Position numbers and translations under genes: made by a program
NCBI RefSeq assembly: GCF_030812875.1
Contig: NZ_JAUSTN010000002.1
Location: forward strand, 1-64,000
DNA: 64,000 nt
From: Peptoniphilus_B koenoeneniae
GTDB taxonomy: Bacteria; Bacillota; Clostridia; Tissierellales; Peptoniphilaceae
Direction of reading: 5' to 3'
The notes under the pieces: generated by a model
What the model was told of the DNA's origin: nothing
Database searches by the model: none
What the model saw: the letters and a program-made list of their open reading frames with translations, nothing else
Part shown: piece after piece, positions 43,238-53,115 of the stretch
Layout of the letters: each line of letters begins with the position of its first letter
Numbering within the stretch: position 1 is the stretch's first letter

Positions 43238-45879
43238 TTAATTTTTACTTCTACGTCTTTTAACCTTGCTTCTATTTGAAGGAGCATATCTTTATATTTT
43301 GCCAGTTTTTCTTTTTCTTCATCTACAACTTTTTTAGGTGCCTTGTCTACAAAGCCCTTATTGTTTAATTTTTTGTCTGCTCTTTCAATTTCGGATATTG
43401 TTTTTTCTCTGTCTTTTTTTAATCTTTCAAATTCTTCTTTATAATCAATTAATTCACTTAAAGGTAAAAGAAGTTCAGATCTGTCCAAAACTATGGAAAT
43501 AAAATCATCTTCAATTTTTTCTTCAGCCATTTCAATGGCACTGGCAGAAGCTAAATTTATAATTTGATTTTTATTTTCCATAAATATTTTCTTTATTTGC
43601 GGATCAGAAGTCTTTACAAGAATCTTTGATTTTTTTGAATTTGCTATATTCATTTCAGCTCTTCTATTTCTTATTGCCTTTATAGCTTCTTTAATGTATT
43701 CAACTTCCCTTTCTTCCATAAATTTTAATTGTTCATTAAATTCAGGGAAAGTTTCAATTATTAAAGCTTCTTTTTCGTGAGGAATATGTCCGTAAATTTC
43801 TTCCGTTATAAAAGGCATGAAGGGATGAAGAAGTTTTAAAATGTCAGTTAAAACATAGAGAAGAACATTTTTTGCAACTTTTTTAGATTCTTCATCTTGT
43901 CCATAAAGTCTTGGCTTTACCATTTCTATATACCAGTCGCAGAAATTTTCCCAAATAAAATTATATACATCTGTTGCAGCAAGACCTATATCATATTTAT
44001 CTATCTTTTCTCTAACACTTTTTATTGCATCTTGAAGAGTTGATATAATCCATTTATCTTCGTTTTCAAGCGATTCTATTTCTATTTTTTCAAGTTTTTC
44101 ATCTTCATCAAGATTCATTATTACAAATCTTGATGCATTCCAAAGTTTATTTGCAAAATTTCTTGCCGATTCAACTCTTTCTTGATAAAATCTCATGTCA
44201 TTTCCTGGAGAGTTTCCTGTTACAAGCATAAACCTTAAAGCGTCTGCTCCATAATTTTCAATAATTTCAAGAGGATCAATTCCATTTCCTAATGTTTTTG
44301 ACATTTTTCTTCCTTGAGAATCTCTTACAAGTCCATTAAACAAAACTGTTTTAAAGGGAACTTGCCCCATTTGTTCAAGGGATGAAAATATCATTCTTGA
44401 TACCCAGAAGAAAATAATATCAGGTGCAGTAACAAGGACATCTGTTGGGAAGAAATATTCAAGGTCTTTTGTTTTATCAGGCCAACCTAAGGTCGAAAAA
44501 GGCCAAAGAGCTGATGAAAACCAAGTATCAAGAGTGTCTGGATCCTGTTTTATTGTAAGACCCTTATACTTTTCATCTTTACTTGGGTCATTTCGTGAAA
44601 CAATGGTTTCTCCCGTTTCTTCTACATAATAAACAGGAAGTCTATGTCCCCACCAAAGTTGACGTGAAATACACCAATCTCTAATATTTTCAAGCCAATT
44701 TACATAAATTTTTGCAAATCTTTCGGGAATGAAATCAATCTTCCCTTCTCTATAAGCTTCAAGAGCTGGTTTTGCAAGAGGTTCCATTTTAACAAACCAT
44801 TGTTTTGAAATTAAAGGTTCAATTGTGGTTTTGCATCTTTCGCAAACTCCAACTTGGTGTGAATAATCTTCCACATGGCCAAAGTATCCCAATTCTTTAA
44901 AATCTTCAATTATTTTTTTTCTTGCTTCTTTTGTATTTAAACCTTCATATTTTCCTGCAAGAGAATTTAAAATTCCATCGTCAGTAAAAACTCTCTTTTG
45001 TCCCAGTCCATGTCTTTCTCCAACTTCAAAATCATTAGGGTCATGGGATGGGGTAATTTTTACAACTCCTGAACCAAAATCCATTTCTACATATTCATCT
45101 GCTATTACAGGTATTCTCAAATTATCCATTACAGGAATTAAAACATATTTGCCAATTTTATCCTTATATCTTTCATCATTAGGATTTACTGCAACTGCTA
45201 AGTCTCCTGGAATTGTTTCAGGTCTTGTTGTTGCTATTTCAATTTGACCGCTTCCGTCTTCAAAAGGGTATTTAAAATACCAAATGTGACCATTTTGTTC
45301 CTCATGTTCAACTTCAGTATCTGAAATAGCAGTTTTGCAATGAGGACACCAATTTATAATTCTATCTCCCCTATAAATAAGTCCTTTTTCATAAAGTCTT
45401 ATGAAAACTTCTTCAACTGCCTTTGAAAGATGTTCGTCAAGAGTGAAACTATCCCTTGTCCAGTCGCAAGAAACTCCCAATTTTTTTAATTGATTTTTTA
45501 TATTTCCGCCATATTTATAGGTCCATTCCCAGGCTTCTTCTAAAAATTTTTCTCTTCCAATTCCCTCTTTAGTTTTTCCTTCACTTTTTATTTTTTCAAC
45601 AACTTTTGCTTCTGTTGAAATTGATGCGTGATCAGTGCCTGGAACCCAAAGAGTTGAATATCCTTCCATACGTTTTGTACGAATTAAAATATCTTGTATA
45701 GTGTTGTTTAAAGCATGGCCTATGTGTAAGTTTCCTGTTACATTTGGCGGCGGCATAACTATTGTAAAGGGTTTTTTATTTTCGTCTATTTCCGGTGTGA
45801 AATATTTTCCATCCATCCAAAATTTATAAAGTTTTTCTTCAAAACTTTTAGGTTCATAAGTTTTAGAAAGTTCTTTCAT
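43234..45879 (-). CDS. valS: Valyl-tRNA synthetase
   Basis: Class I synthetase for tRNA-Val. HIGH is in PPPNVTGNLHIGHALNNT (near 43-60), KMSKS in DSQGRKMSKTLGNGIDP (near 525, KMSKT variant), and the editing domain has TTRPETIPGDLAVAVNP (near 215). It ends in the ValRS-specific coiled coil (about 815-881). AGGAGG precedes the ATG at 45879. Expression is controlled by the T-box leader at 45893-46098. Confidence 0.97.
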   Translation of the reverse strand: MKELSKTYEPKSFEEKLYKFWMDGKYFTPEIDENKKPFTIVMPPPNVTGNLHIGHALNNTIQDILIRTKRMEGYSTLWVPGTDHASISTEAKVVEKIKSEGKTKEGIGREKFLEEAWEWTYKYGGNIKNQLKKLGVSCDWTRDSFTLDEHLSKAVEEVFIRLYEKGLIYRGDRIINWCPHCKTAISDTEVEHEEQNGHIWYFKYPFEDGSGQIEIATTRPETIPGDLAVAVNPNDERYKDKIGKYVLIPVMDNLRIPVIADEYVEMDFGSGVVKITPSHDPNDFEVGERHGLGQKRVFTDDGILNSLAGKYEGLNTKEARKKIIEDFKELGYFGHVEDYSHQVGVCERCKTTIEPLISKQWFVKMEPLAKPALEAYREGKIDFIPERFAKIYVNWLENIRDWCISRQLWWGHRLPVYYVEETGETIVSRNDPSKDEKYKGLTIKQDPDTLDTWFSSALWPFSTLGWPDKTKDLEYFFPTDVLVTAPDIIFFWVSRMIFSSLEQMGQVPFKTVLFNGLVRDSQGRKMSKTLGNGIDPLEIIENYGADALRFMLVTGNSPGNDMRFYQERVESARNFANKLWNASRFVIMNLDEDEKLEKIEIESLENEDKWIISTLQDAIKSVREKIDKYDIGLAATDVYNFIWENFCDWYIEMVKPRLYGQDEESKKVAKNVLLYVLTDILKLLHPFMPFITEEIYGHIPHEKEALIIETFPEFNEQLKFMEEREVEYIKEAIKAIRNRRAEMNIANSKKSKILVKTSDPQIKKIFMENKNQIINLASASAIEMAEEKIEDDFISIVLDRSELLLPLSELIDYKEEFERLKKDREKTISEIERADKKLNNKGFVDKAPKKVVDEEKEKLAKYKDMLLQIEARLKDVEVKIK

Positions 45880-45892
45880 TTTTCCTCCTCAT

Positions 45893-46098
45893 AAAAAAAG
45901 TCTCTCATCCAAATAAGGACGAGAGACGCGGTACCACCTTAATTCCTCAAATTTGAGGCTCTTTAAAATCTCTAACGGGATCATTCGCCTAAAAGGTGCA
46001 AAAAAGCAACCTTCACAAAAATTTTTAAAGTCTTTCACCAAACGACTTTTCTCTAAATAAAAATTTTTTGCTACTCCTCTTTTTTATTGCAAATTTAA
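45893..46098 (-). promoter_or_regulatory. T-box riboswitch (valine) upstream of valS
   Basis: The conserved T-box AAGGTGGTACCGCG (about 45926-45940 on the minus strand) precedes a terminator GTCTCTCGTCC / GGATGAGAGAC with seven T (45893-45927). Upstream is a long Stem I built on AAAAATTTTTA / TAAAAATTTTT, with a GTT triplet in GTGAAGGTTGC near the base that could be the valine specifier, and a Stem III CCTCAAATTTGAGG. Uncharged tRNA-Val should bind and prevent termination, inducing valS, ansA and the phosphatase. Confidence 0.92.
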
Positions 46099-46106
46099 TA
46101 TTTTTA

Positions 46107-46135
46107 ATCTTATATTAAGAAATTTTTTTTGTCAA
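46107..46135 (-). promoter_or_regulatory. Promoter of the valS T-box transcript
   Basis: Minus-strand TTGACA (46130-46135), 17-nt spacer, TAAGAT (46107-46112). The -35 overlaps the stop codon of pepF, so the pepF operon is immediately abutted by this promoter. Confidence 0.75.
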
Positions 46136-47919
46136 TCAATAAGACTATCAATTTTATCTATAATGCTTCCAATATAATCTATTGTGTTCATAAGAGGTTG
46201 ATCTTTTGTTATGTCAATTCCTCCTAACTTAGCCAGTTCAACTGGAGTTTTTCTACCTCCACTTTTTAAAGCTTTTTTCCAATCATTAACTGCACTTTGT
46301 CCCTCTTCATAAATTCTATTGGCAATATTTGTAGAGATTGTAAGACCTGCTGAGTAAGTGTAGGAATAAAGTCCCATAAAATAGTGAGGTTGTCTCATCC
46401 AAGTAAGTTCAGCTCCCTCATCCATAATAACTTCATCGCCCCAGAATTTTTTAAGAACATCAAGTTTTATTTTAGAAAGAATATTTTCAGTTATAGGTTG
46501 ACCCTTATCTACAAGGTAGTAAACTTCCCTTTGATAAGCAGCTTCCAACAAGTGAGTTACAAAGTTGTGGAAATATGTGTTGCCAATTAAATAAGATAAA
46601 ATATATCTTATGAATCTTTTATCTTTTTCATCTTTTAAAAGACCTTTTACAAGTAACACTTCATTACAAGTTGAAGGTGCTTCAATAAAATATAAAGAAG
46701 GTTCTTCTTCAAGAACTGAATTTTCTTCTTGAGCATAGTGGAAATGGCAACCATGTCCGATTTCATGAACAAGAGTGAAAAGTTCACTAAATTCCCCTGT
46801 CCAAGATAATAAAATATAGGAGCCTCTCTTATAGGGTGATGCACAAAAACCACCCGTTGATTTTCCAATGTTACTTGCAAAATCTGTCCACCTGTCCTTA
46901 TAAGAACTCATGGCAATTTTCAAATAATCTTCGCCCATTACTGAAAGGACTTTTTCTACATATTTTTTTGAATCTTCAATATTTATTTTTTTGTTGTAAT
47001 CAGCATCAATTGGAAGTTTTAAATCTGAAAATCTTATTTGGTCCAAATTATAAAACTTTTTAATAAGTCTTGCATAATGTCTCATGTGAGGTGCCAAATA
47101 TTTCATTATTAAATCTATTTGTCTGTTGTACATTTCTCTTGTAACATCTTGACTGAAAAGATGATAATCAATAAGAGAATCAAAACCTCTTAAACTTGCT
47201 TGAGTTTTTTCAATGTTTAAATAATTATCATAAATGGCTGCAAAGGTATTTTTATATTTTTCAAGACCTCTACTGAAAGATTGAAAGGCTTTACGCCTAA
47301 CTTCAGTGTCTCTGTGATATTGGTAATAATTTTCGTAGAGAACAAAAGAGTTTTTATAAACTTTTCCATCCACTTCAAAATCTTCAAAGGTCATATCTTC
47401 CATTTTTGAAGTATCATAGATTCTTATGGGAGAATCTAAAGTATAGGAAAATTTTGAAAGGAGAAGCTCCTTATCTTTATCTAAAATGTGAGGTTTCTTT
47501 CTTAAGATTTTTTCAATAAAGCTGTGAAGTTCTTTATAATTTTTCTTATAGTCTTCTATTATTTTTTCGTCTAAAGAAATTAAAATATCACTTACAATAC
47601 TATTTGCTTGTGCCATTTTAGGATATTCCATATTAAATTTTGAATTTAATATTTTTGCATCTTCATCAGTAAGGTCTACTGAAAGCATAAGGGATACATA
47701 ATTTGCAAGAAGAGATTCCTTTTCCTTATATTTTTCATAAAGTTTTAAAAGTTTATATAAGTCATCTTTATTTTCAACTTTTTTAAAATTTACAATTTCT
47801 TCTGAAATTTCCATTGCTTTTTGTAAATCTTTTTTATAATCGTCAGTGTTTTTATAAAGTCTGCTTAAGTCCCATTTTTCATTTTCAGGAACTTCAGATC
47901 TTTTTCTTAATCCTTCCAT
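46132..47919 (-). CDS. pepF: Oligoendopeptidase F (M3B metallopeptidase)
   Basis: Cytoplasmic zinc peptidase degrading short oligopeptides. The active site is LVHEIGHGCHFHYAQ (HEXGH near 378) with a downstream EAPSTCNEVLL supplying the third ligand. About 595 residues is the family length. The ATG at 47919 is chosen because GAGGTG overlaps the GTG at 47925. It is the last gene of the mtaD-trpS-pepF set; no separate terminator precedes the valS promoter, so read-through into the T-box leader is likely. Confidence 0.95.
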   Translation of the reverse strand: MEGLRKRSEVPENEKWDLSRLYKNTDDYKKDLQKAMEISEEIVNFKKVENKDDLYKLLKLYEKYKEKESLLANYVSLMLSVDLTDEDAKILNSKFNMEYPKMAQANSIVSDILISLDEKIIEDYKKNYKELHSFIEKILRKKPHILDKDKELLLSKFSYTLDSPIRIYDTSKMEDMTFEDFEVDGKVYKNSFVLYENYYQYHRDTEVRRKAFQSFSRGLEKYKNTFAAIYDNYLNIEKTQASLRGFDSLIDYHLFSQDVTREMYNRQIDLIMKYLAPHMRHYARLIKKFYNLDQIRFSDLKLPIDADYNKKINIEDSKKYVEKVLSVMGEDYLKIAMSSYKDRWTDFASNIGKSTGGFCASPYKRGSYILLSWTGEFSELFTLVHEIGHGCHFHYAQEENSVLEEEPSLYFIEAPSTCNEVLLVKGLLKDEKDKRFIRYILSYLIGNTYFHNFVTHLLEAAYQREVYYLVDKGQPITENILSKIKLDVLKKFWGDEVIMDEGAELTWMRQPHYFMGLYSYTYSAGLTISTNIANRIYEEGQSAVNDWKKALKSGGRKTPVELAKLGGIDITKDQPLMNTIDYIGSIIDKIDSLID

Positions 47920-47927
47920 ATTCACCT

Positions 47928-48917
47928 CTACTTAGGAATAAATCCCATTTTTTTAAATACTTTTCTTACAGTTTTTTCTGCCAAGTAAGAAGCTCTTTCG
48001 TCTCCGTCCCTATAAACCCTTTCAAGATAATCTTTGTCTTTTCTATATTCTTCGTATTTATTTCTAATGGGCCTTAGACCGTCCACAACCACCTGTGCCA
48101 GCTCTTCTTTAAATACTCCATATCCAACACCCTCATATTTTTTAACTATCTCCTGAGGGCTAAGAGAGCTTAGAGAGGAATAAATATTAATCAAATTTTT
48201 TATTCCCGGTTGCTCATCACTGTAATTAATAATTCCAACAGAATCAGTAACTGCTCTTTTTATTTTATTTGCAGTTGCTTTTTCGTCTTCAATAATAAAA
48301 ATTGAAGCATTTTCATCTTTATCCGACTTACTCATCTTTGAACTTGGATCCTGCAAAGACATTATTTTTGCTCCTAATTTTGGAGTTAAAATTTCAGGAA
48401 TTGTAAAAGTTTCAGAATATCTCGAATTAAATCGTTGAGCTAAATCTCTTGTAAGTTCAAGATGTTGTCTTTGATCTTCTCCTACGGGAACATAGGATGT
48501 TTGATAAAGTAAAATATCAGCAGCCATTAAAACGGGATAATTTAAAAGTCCGGCGTCCACTTCTTTTACTTTTTTAGATTTATCTTTAAATTGAGTCATT
48601 CTTTCCAGTTGTCCAAGACTTGTTATAGTATTTAAAAGCCATCCCAATTCCACATGTTGATGAACATGGGATTGAATATAAATAATAGATTTTTTTGGAT
48701 CAAGGCCTGCAGCTAAATACAAGCTTAAAACATCGAGACTTGCCTTTCTAAGTTCTTGGGGAACTTGGGGAATTGTAATTGAATGCATATCAACAATACA
48801 GTAAAGGCAATTATATTCTTCTTGCAGCTCTGAAAAATTTGACAAAGCTCCTAAATAATTTCCAAGTGTCAACTTTCCGGAAGGTTGGATTCCAGAATAT
48901 ACAATTTTTTTATCCAT
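47928..48917 (-). CDS. trpS: Tryptophanyl-tRNA synthetase
   Basis: Class I synthetase for tRNA-Trp. SGIQPSGKLTLGNYLGALS (near 8-26) carries the HIGH-equivalent TLGN, and KMSKS occurs as DPSSKMSKSDKDENA (near 193). 329 residues is standard. AAAGGTAGG precedes the ATG. It lies between mtaD and pepF with gaps of 7-8 nt. No T-box is present upstream, unlike many clostridial trpS genes. Confidence 0.96.
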   Translation of the reverse strand: MDKKIVYSGIQPSGKLTLGNYLGALSNFSELQEEYNCLYCIVDMHSITIPQVPQELRKASLDVLSLYLAAGLDPKKSIIYIQSHVHQHVELGWLLNTITSLGQLERMTQFKDKSKKVKEVDAGLLNYPVLMAADILLYQTSYVPVGEDQRQHLELTRDLAQRFNSRYSETFTIPEILTPKLGAKIMSLQDPSSKMSKSDKDENASIFIIEDEKATANKIKRAVTDSVGIINYSDEQPGIKNLINIYSSLSSLSPQEIVKKYEGVGYGVFKEELAQVVVDGLRPIRNKYEEYRKDKDYLERVYRDGDERASYLAEKTVRKVFKKMGFIPK

Positions 48918-48924
48918 ACTTTTC

Positions 48925-50202
48925 CTACCTTTGTAATATAGAGTCCATTGCTTCTTGGGCTTTTTTTATAATTTCTTTTTCATCTAAAGTTAAAAGTTTT
49001 CTATTTTCCATTAAAAGTTTTCCATCAACAATTAAAGTGTCAACATCTTCAGAGGAAGCTGAATAACATAAAGCACTGATTAAATTATTTTTTGGCGTGA
49101 AATTTATTGAATTTAAATTAAAAAGTGTTATGTCAGCAAGTTTTCCTTCTTTAATTTCTCCTGAATTAATTCCAAAAGCTTCAGCAGCATTTATAGTTGC
49201 CATTTTCAAAACTTCAATAGCCTTTACTGCCGTTGCATCTTTTTCAACAGCCTTGTTTACAATGCTTGCAATGTGAATTTCTTCAACCATGTTTAAATTA
49301 TTGTTTGAAGAATCTCCGTCAGTGCCTAAGCAAACTTTAATCCCCTTATCAAGCATTTTTTTAACAGGAGTAAATCCGCTTGCAAGTTTTAAATTACTTG
49401 TAGGATTGTAAACCGGGTAAAATTCTTTATCTTTTACTAAATCAATCTCTTTATCGGTTATATGAGTACAGTGAGCGGCAATTGTTGGTTGATCTAAAAA
49501 TCCTATAGAATCACAAAATTCAATTGGAGTCATTTTTCTGTCACGAAGAGCATCCTCAACTTCTCCTTCCGTTTCAGAAAGATGTATGTGAACCCTATTT
49601 CCACATTCCTTTACAATAGAAATTGTGTCCTTTAAAAATTTATCCGTTGAAGTGTAAATTGCATGAGGACCTGGGAAAATCTTAATTCTTCCATTAGCCT
49701 TGCCGTCATAATTTTTATATAAATTTCTCATGTCTGCAAATCTTTCTTCAGGTGAAGGCGGTCCCATTAAATCTCCAAGTCCTCTTGTAAGCATACCTCT
49801 CAATCCGCTTTTTTCTGTGGCCTCCGCAACTCTATCCATTTCATAATACATGTCGCAAAAAGTTGCAGTTCCTGATTTAATCATTTCAACCATAGAAAGA
49901 AGGGTTCCTATATAAATGTCATCTGGAGTTAATTTAGCTTCAATAGGCCAAATTTTATCTTCAAGCCATTCTTTTAATTTATAATCGTCTGCATAATTTC
50001 TAAGTAAACTCATTCCAAGATGGGTGTGAGAATTTATAAAAGCCGGTACCGCCAATTTATCAGACCCATCGATTATTTTTTCATCTTCAATATCTAAATT
50101 TTGTCCAATCTTTTCTATTAAATTGTCTTTAATATAGATATCTACTTTTTCTAAAATTTTTCCATTTCTCACATCAAGTGCTTTAATATTTTTTATTAAC
50201 AT
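48925..50202 (-). CDS. mtaD: Amidohydrolase, 5-methylthioadenosine/S-adenosylhomocysteine deaminase-like
   Basis: Metal-dependent amidohydrolase of 425 residues. Ligands are in PAFINSHTHLGMSLLR (HxH near 59-61), HIHLSETEGEVE (near 205), AAHCTHI (near 240) and the Asp in CLGTDGDSSNNNLNM (near 292). The SETE and GTDGDSSNNN forms are typical of MtaD and related purine-nucleoside deaminases in the SAM salvage route. GGAG precedes the ATG. Related enzymes act on other purines, so the substrate is probable rather than proven. Confidence 0.88.
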   Translation of the reverse strand: MLIKNIKALDVRNGKILEKVDIYIKDNLIEKIGQNLDIEDEKIIDGSDKLAVPAFINSHTHLGMSLLRNYADDYKLKEWLEDKIWPIEAKLTPDDIYIGTLLSMVEMIKSGTATFCDMYYEMDRVAEATEKSGLRGMLTRGLGDLMGPPSPEERFADMRNLYKNYDGKANGRIKIFPGPHAIYTSTDKFLKDTISIVKECGNRVHIHLSETEGEVEDALRDRKMTPIEFCDSIGFLDQPTIAAHCTHITDKEIDLVKDKEFYPVYNPTSNLKLASGFTPVKKMLDKGIKVCLGTDGDSSNNNLNMVEEIHIASIVNKAVEKDATAVKAIEVLKMATINAAEAFGINSGEIKEGKLADITLFNLNSINFTPKNNLISALCYSASSEDVDTLIVDGKLLMENRKLLTLDEKEIIKKAQEAMDSILQR

Positions 50203-50247
50203 AACTTCTCCTAAAATAAATCTAAACTTTTAATTTCCTATTTTTAC

Positions 50248-50276
50248 ATTATATCAAATAGAAATTTTTTTGTTTA
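50248..50276 (-). promoter_or_regulatory. Promoter of mtaD-trpS-pepF
   Basis: Minus-strand TAAACA (50271-50276), 17-nt spacer, TATAAT (50248-50253), 45 nt before the mtaD ATG. Confidence 0.55.
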
Positions 50277-50295
50277 CATTTAAAAATTCAATAAT

Positions 50296-50337
50296 AAAAA
50301 ATGCTCCAATAATTAATTATTGAAGCACATTTTTTTA
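50296..50337 (-). terminator. Terminator after the surface-protein gene
   Basis: GCTCCAATAATT / AATTATTGAAGC (12 bp, one mismatch) flanked by an A-run and a T-run, just after the stop codon. Confidence 0.8.
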
Positions 50338-52935
50338 TTTTGTAATTACTATTTTTTGATCATCTTTAAACCATTCAACTTTTGCCCCAAGACTTTCTCC
50401 TATAAATCTTAGAAGTCCATAAGCCCTATTATTTTTTATAAAAATCGGATTTGTTAATTTAACTTCTTTTCCATTTACCCTTGCAAGGTTTTCTCCTATT
50501 TTTATTTCTATTGTTACTTTTTTCTTTTGTTCTTTTATCCTTACAAGCGAATTTTTTTCATCCCATTCAATTTTTGCTCCAAGGCTTTCTCCTATAAATC
50601 TTATAGGTACCATGGTTCTATTGTTTAATATTATCGGTGGAGTGTCATTTAACTTTTCCTGTCCATCAACAAGAAATTTTTTAGAATTTATTTTTAGGAC
50701 AATTTCCTTTAAAACTATATTTTTTTCTTCCTTGTTTATCTCTTCTACTTTTTTATTTTGACTTATTATGGAAAAATATCCGTAATCCCCCCTTTTTTCT
50801 TTTATTTTTTCAGGTTCGTTTATTTCTTTTACATAAACTTTTATATTTATATGGTCGATTTCTTTTTCATTTGGATTATCAGAAAGATATTTTGCTTCAA
50901 AAGATTTTTCTCCTAAACTGTCTAAAGAAATTTTTCCATTTTCCCAGGAAAAACCCTTAGGAAGTTTTACGTCTGAAAGCTTATCTCCTAAATTAGCTGC
51001 AAGATTTTCAGGAATTGTGTAAGTTGGATCTGCCTTTTCTATTTCCCAAGGAATTTCTTTTATATTTTTACTTTCATCCTCCCAAATATATCCTTCTTTA
51101 AGTTCTGCTTTTGCTATATATTTTCCAGCATTTGTCCCCTTATTTTCTGTAAGCTTATAGCCTTCTTTTTCACTTACTCCTGTTTTTTCATTTCCATCGT
51201 AAATTAATTCTAAATTTGCCTTTGGAATTTCTACTTTAACAAGAGGTTTTTCTTTGACTTTTATTTTTAAACTTATTTTTTTACTTTTATAGTTTGTTTC
51301 ATCTTCTGGAGTAAATATTGCAGTAAAAGATTTTTCTCCTAAACTGTCTAAAGAAATTTTTCCATCTTCCCAGGAAAAACCCTTAGGAAGTTTTACGTCT
51401 GAAAGCTTATCTCCTAAATTAGCTGCAAGATTTTCAGGAATTGTGTAAGTTGGATCTGCCTTTTCTATTTCCCAAGGAATTTCTTTTATATTTTTACTTT
51501 CATCCTCCCAAATATATCCTTCTTTAAGTTCTGCTTTTGCTATATATTTTCCAGCATTTGTCCCCTTATTTTCTGTAAGCTTATAGCCTTCTTTTTCACT
51601 TACTCCTGTTTTTTCATTTCCATCGTAAATTAATTCTAAATTTGCCTTTGGAATTTCTACTTTAACAAGAGGTTTTTCTTTGACTTTTATTTTTAAACTT
51701 ATTTTTTTACTTTTATAGTTTGTTTCATCTTCTGGAGTAAATATTGCAGCAAAAGATTTTTCTCCTAAACTGGCTAAAGAAATTTCTCCATCTTCCCAGG
51801 AAAAACCCTTAGGAAGTTTTACATCTGAAAGCTTATCTCCTAAATTAGCTGTAAGATTTTCAGGAATTGTGTAAGTTGGGTCTGCCTTTTCTATTTCCCA
51901 TTCCAAATATCTTTCTTCTATTTTGTGGTTATCGCTCCAGGCGTATTCATCTGAAGGCTTTATCAGGGTTTTATATTTTCCTGCATTAATTTTTTCATTT
52001 TCTGTTAAGAAAACATACTTTGTATCTTCATTTATACCTTTTTGAATTTTACCGTTGTAAACAAGACCCGTATTAACTGAGGGCACATCAACTAATTTTT
52101 TAGGTTTAAATTCCTTAGTGTAAAAATATTTAGTTGAATCTTTTACAGTAATTGCACTTGTAAAACCACCATTATAGCATTCATTACCATTTAATTTTCC
52201 TTGTGTATCTTCAATTAATACATAACTATCCGATTTACATTCAACAATAAATGCTAATTTATATCTTCCCTCTTGGAAAACTTGATCTGTGCATATACCC
52301 CATTCTTTTCTATCTTCATTATATTTGTACCAGACATGTCTATCGTTAGAAACTTCCAATCCCTTTGCTCTGTCTATGTCTGATAGTATAAAATTATAAT
52401 CTTTTCTTACCTTATCGCCTATGACCGGTGGGGAAAATTCTTTACAGCTTATATTTATTTTATCTATCTTTTCTCTATTGTCCTTTGCTAAAAATTCTTT
52501 TGTGACAAATTTTCCTTGGGAATAACCTTGTCCAACAATATATGATTCATAGTAACTGCATTCTTCTCCGTTCATTTTAATCTTAGTGTCTTTGGAAATA
52601 TAATATTCATTTGAATTGCAATACACCATAAAGCTTATTCTATATTTTTTATCTTTAGCAAAATTTTTTATCTTAGATTTAATATCCTTCCAATTTTTAT
52701 TTGTAAACTCTTGCCATGTCATAATCGCGCTTATACCATTAGCCTCAGACTCAAATTTAAAATTTCCCCTTGGAATTTCTCCATAGGCTTCTGGATTTTT
52801 AAACCAATCTGCGATAAGATTTATTTCCTTAATGGGCTTTCTTGTTTCTTCTGCAAATGTACTTACTTTTGTAAAAAAGCATAAACTTAAAATTATAAGT
52901 AAAACAGCTAAAAATCTTTTACAATTTTTTTTCAT
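50335..52935 (-). CDS. Secreted repeat protein with C-terminal copper-amine-oxidase-N-like (stalk) domains
   Basis: An 866-residue exported protein. The signal peptide is MKKNCKRFLAVLLIILSLCF with cleavage likely after TFAEE. The middle has two copies of a 142-residue unit and part of a third, alternating PTYTIPENL..NLGDKLSDVKLP and YDGNEKTGVSEKEGYKL blocks; these resemble YDG/MBG-type extracellular beta-sandwich repeats. The last 120 residues are two Cu_amine_oxidN1-like halves (NNRTMVPIRFIGESLGAKIEW, then LLRFIGESLGAKVEW), common in clostridial envelope proteins. The ATG at 52935 is chosen since GGAAG lies 8 nt upstream; the GTG at 52944 is too close to it. Likely an adhesin or wall-associated protein. 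Confidence 0.85.
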   Translation of the reverse strand: MKKNCKRFLAVLLIILSLCFFTKVSTFAEETRKPIKEINLIADWFKNPEAYGEIPRGNFKFESEANGISAIMTWQEFTNKNWKDIKSKIKNFAKDKKYRISFMVYCNSNEYYISKDTKIKMNGEECSYYESYIVGQGYSQGKFVTKEFLAKDNREKIDKINISCKEFSPPVIGDKVRKDYNFILSDIDRAKGLEVSNDRHVWYKYNEDRKEWGICTDQVFQEGRYKLAFIVECKSDSYVLIEDTQGKLNGNECYNGGFTSAITVKDSTKYFYTKEFKPKKLVDVPSVNTGLVYNGKIQKGINEDTKYVFLTENEKINAGKYKTLIKPSDEYAWSDNHKIEERYLEWEIEKADPTYTIPENLTANLGDKLSDVKLPKGFSWEDGEISLASLGEKSFAAIFTPEDETNYKSKKISLKIKVKEKPLVKVEIPKANLELIYDGNEKTGVSEKEGYKLTENKGTNAGKYIAKAELKEGYIWEDESKNIKEIPWEIEKADPTYTIPENLAANLGDKLSDVKLPKGFSWEDGKISLDSLGEKSFTAIFTPEDETNYKSKKISLKIKVKEKPLVKVEIPKANLELIYDGNEKTGVSEKEGYKLTENKGTNAGKYIAKAELKEGYIWEDESKNIKEIPWEIEKADPTYTIPENLAANLGDKLSDVKLPKGFSWENGKISLDSLGEKSFEAKYLSDNPNEKEIDHINIKVYVKEINEPEKIKEKRGDYGYFSIISQNKKVEEINKEEKNIVLKEIVLKINSKKFLVDGQEKLNDTPPIILNNRTMVPIRFIGESLGAKIEWDEKNSLVRIKEQKKKVTIEIKIGENLARVNGKEVKLTNPIFIKNNRAYGLLRFIGESLGAKVEWFKDDQKIVITK
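50935..51900. repeat. 426-bp tandem repeats in the surface-protein gene
   Basis: Corresponding points such as AAGTTGGATCTGCC recur at about 51024, 51450 and (as AAGTTGGGTCTGCC) 51876, a constant 426-bp (142-codon) period. The first two units are nearly identical at the nucleotide level, including silent positions; the third keeps only its beginning. This indicates recent duplication or gene conversion. Confidence 0.9.
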
Positions 52936-53086
52936 AAATGTCACTTCCTAAACACTTTATATTTATTTTATTAAAAATCTTTTATTTACATTTTATCAAA
53001 AAAAAGTTTTAATATAAGTTTTTTGAATAAATTTATAAAAAATATTGTTTAGGTCCTCGAAATTTTAAAAAATTTTTAAAATTAAG

Positions 53087-53115
53087 TTTACAAAAATTAA
53101 GATTTTCTGTATAAT
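53087..53115 (+). promoter_or_regulatory. Promoter of rpsD
   Basis: TTTACA (53087-53092), 17-nt spacer, TATAAT (53110-53115). The leader (about 53122-53165) contains a CTCTAATT / AATTAGGAG hairpin that would bury the ribosome site. Confidence 0.75.
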
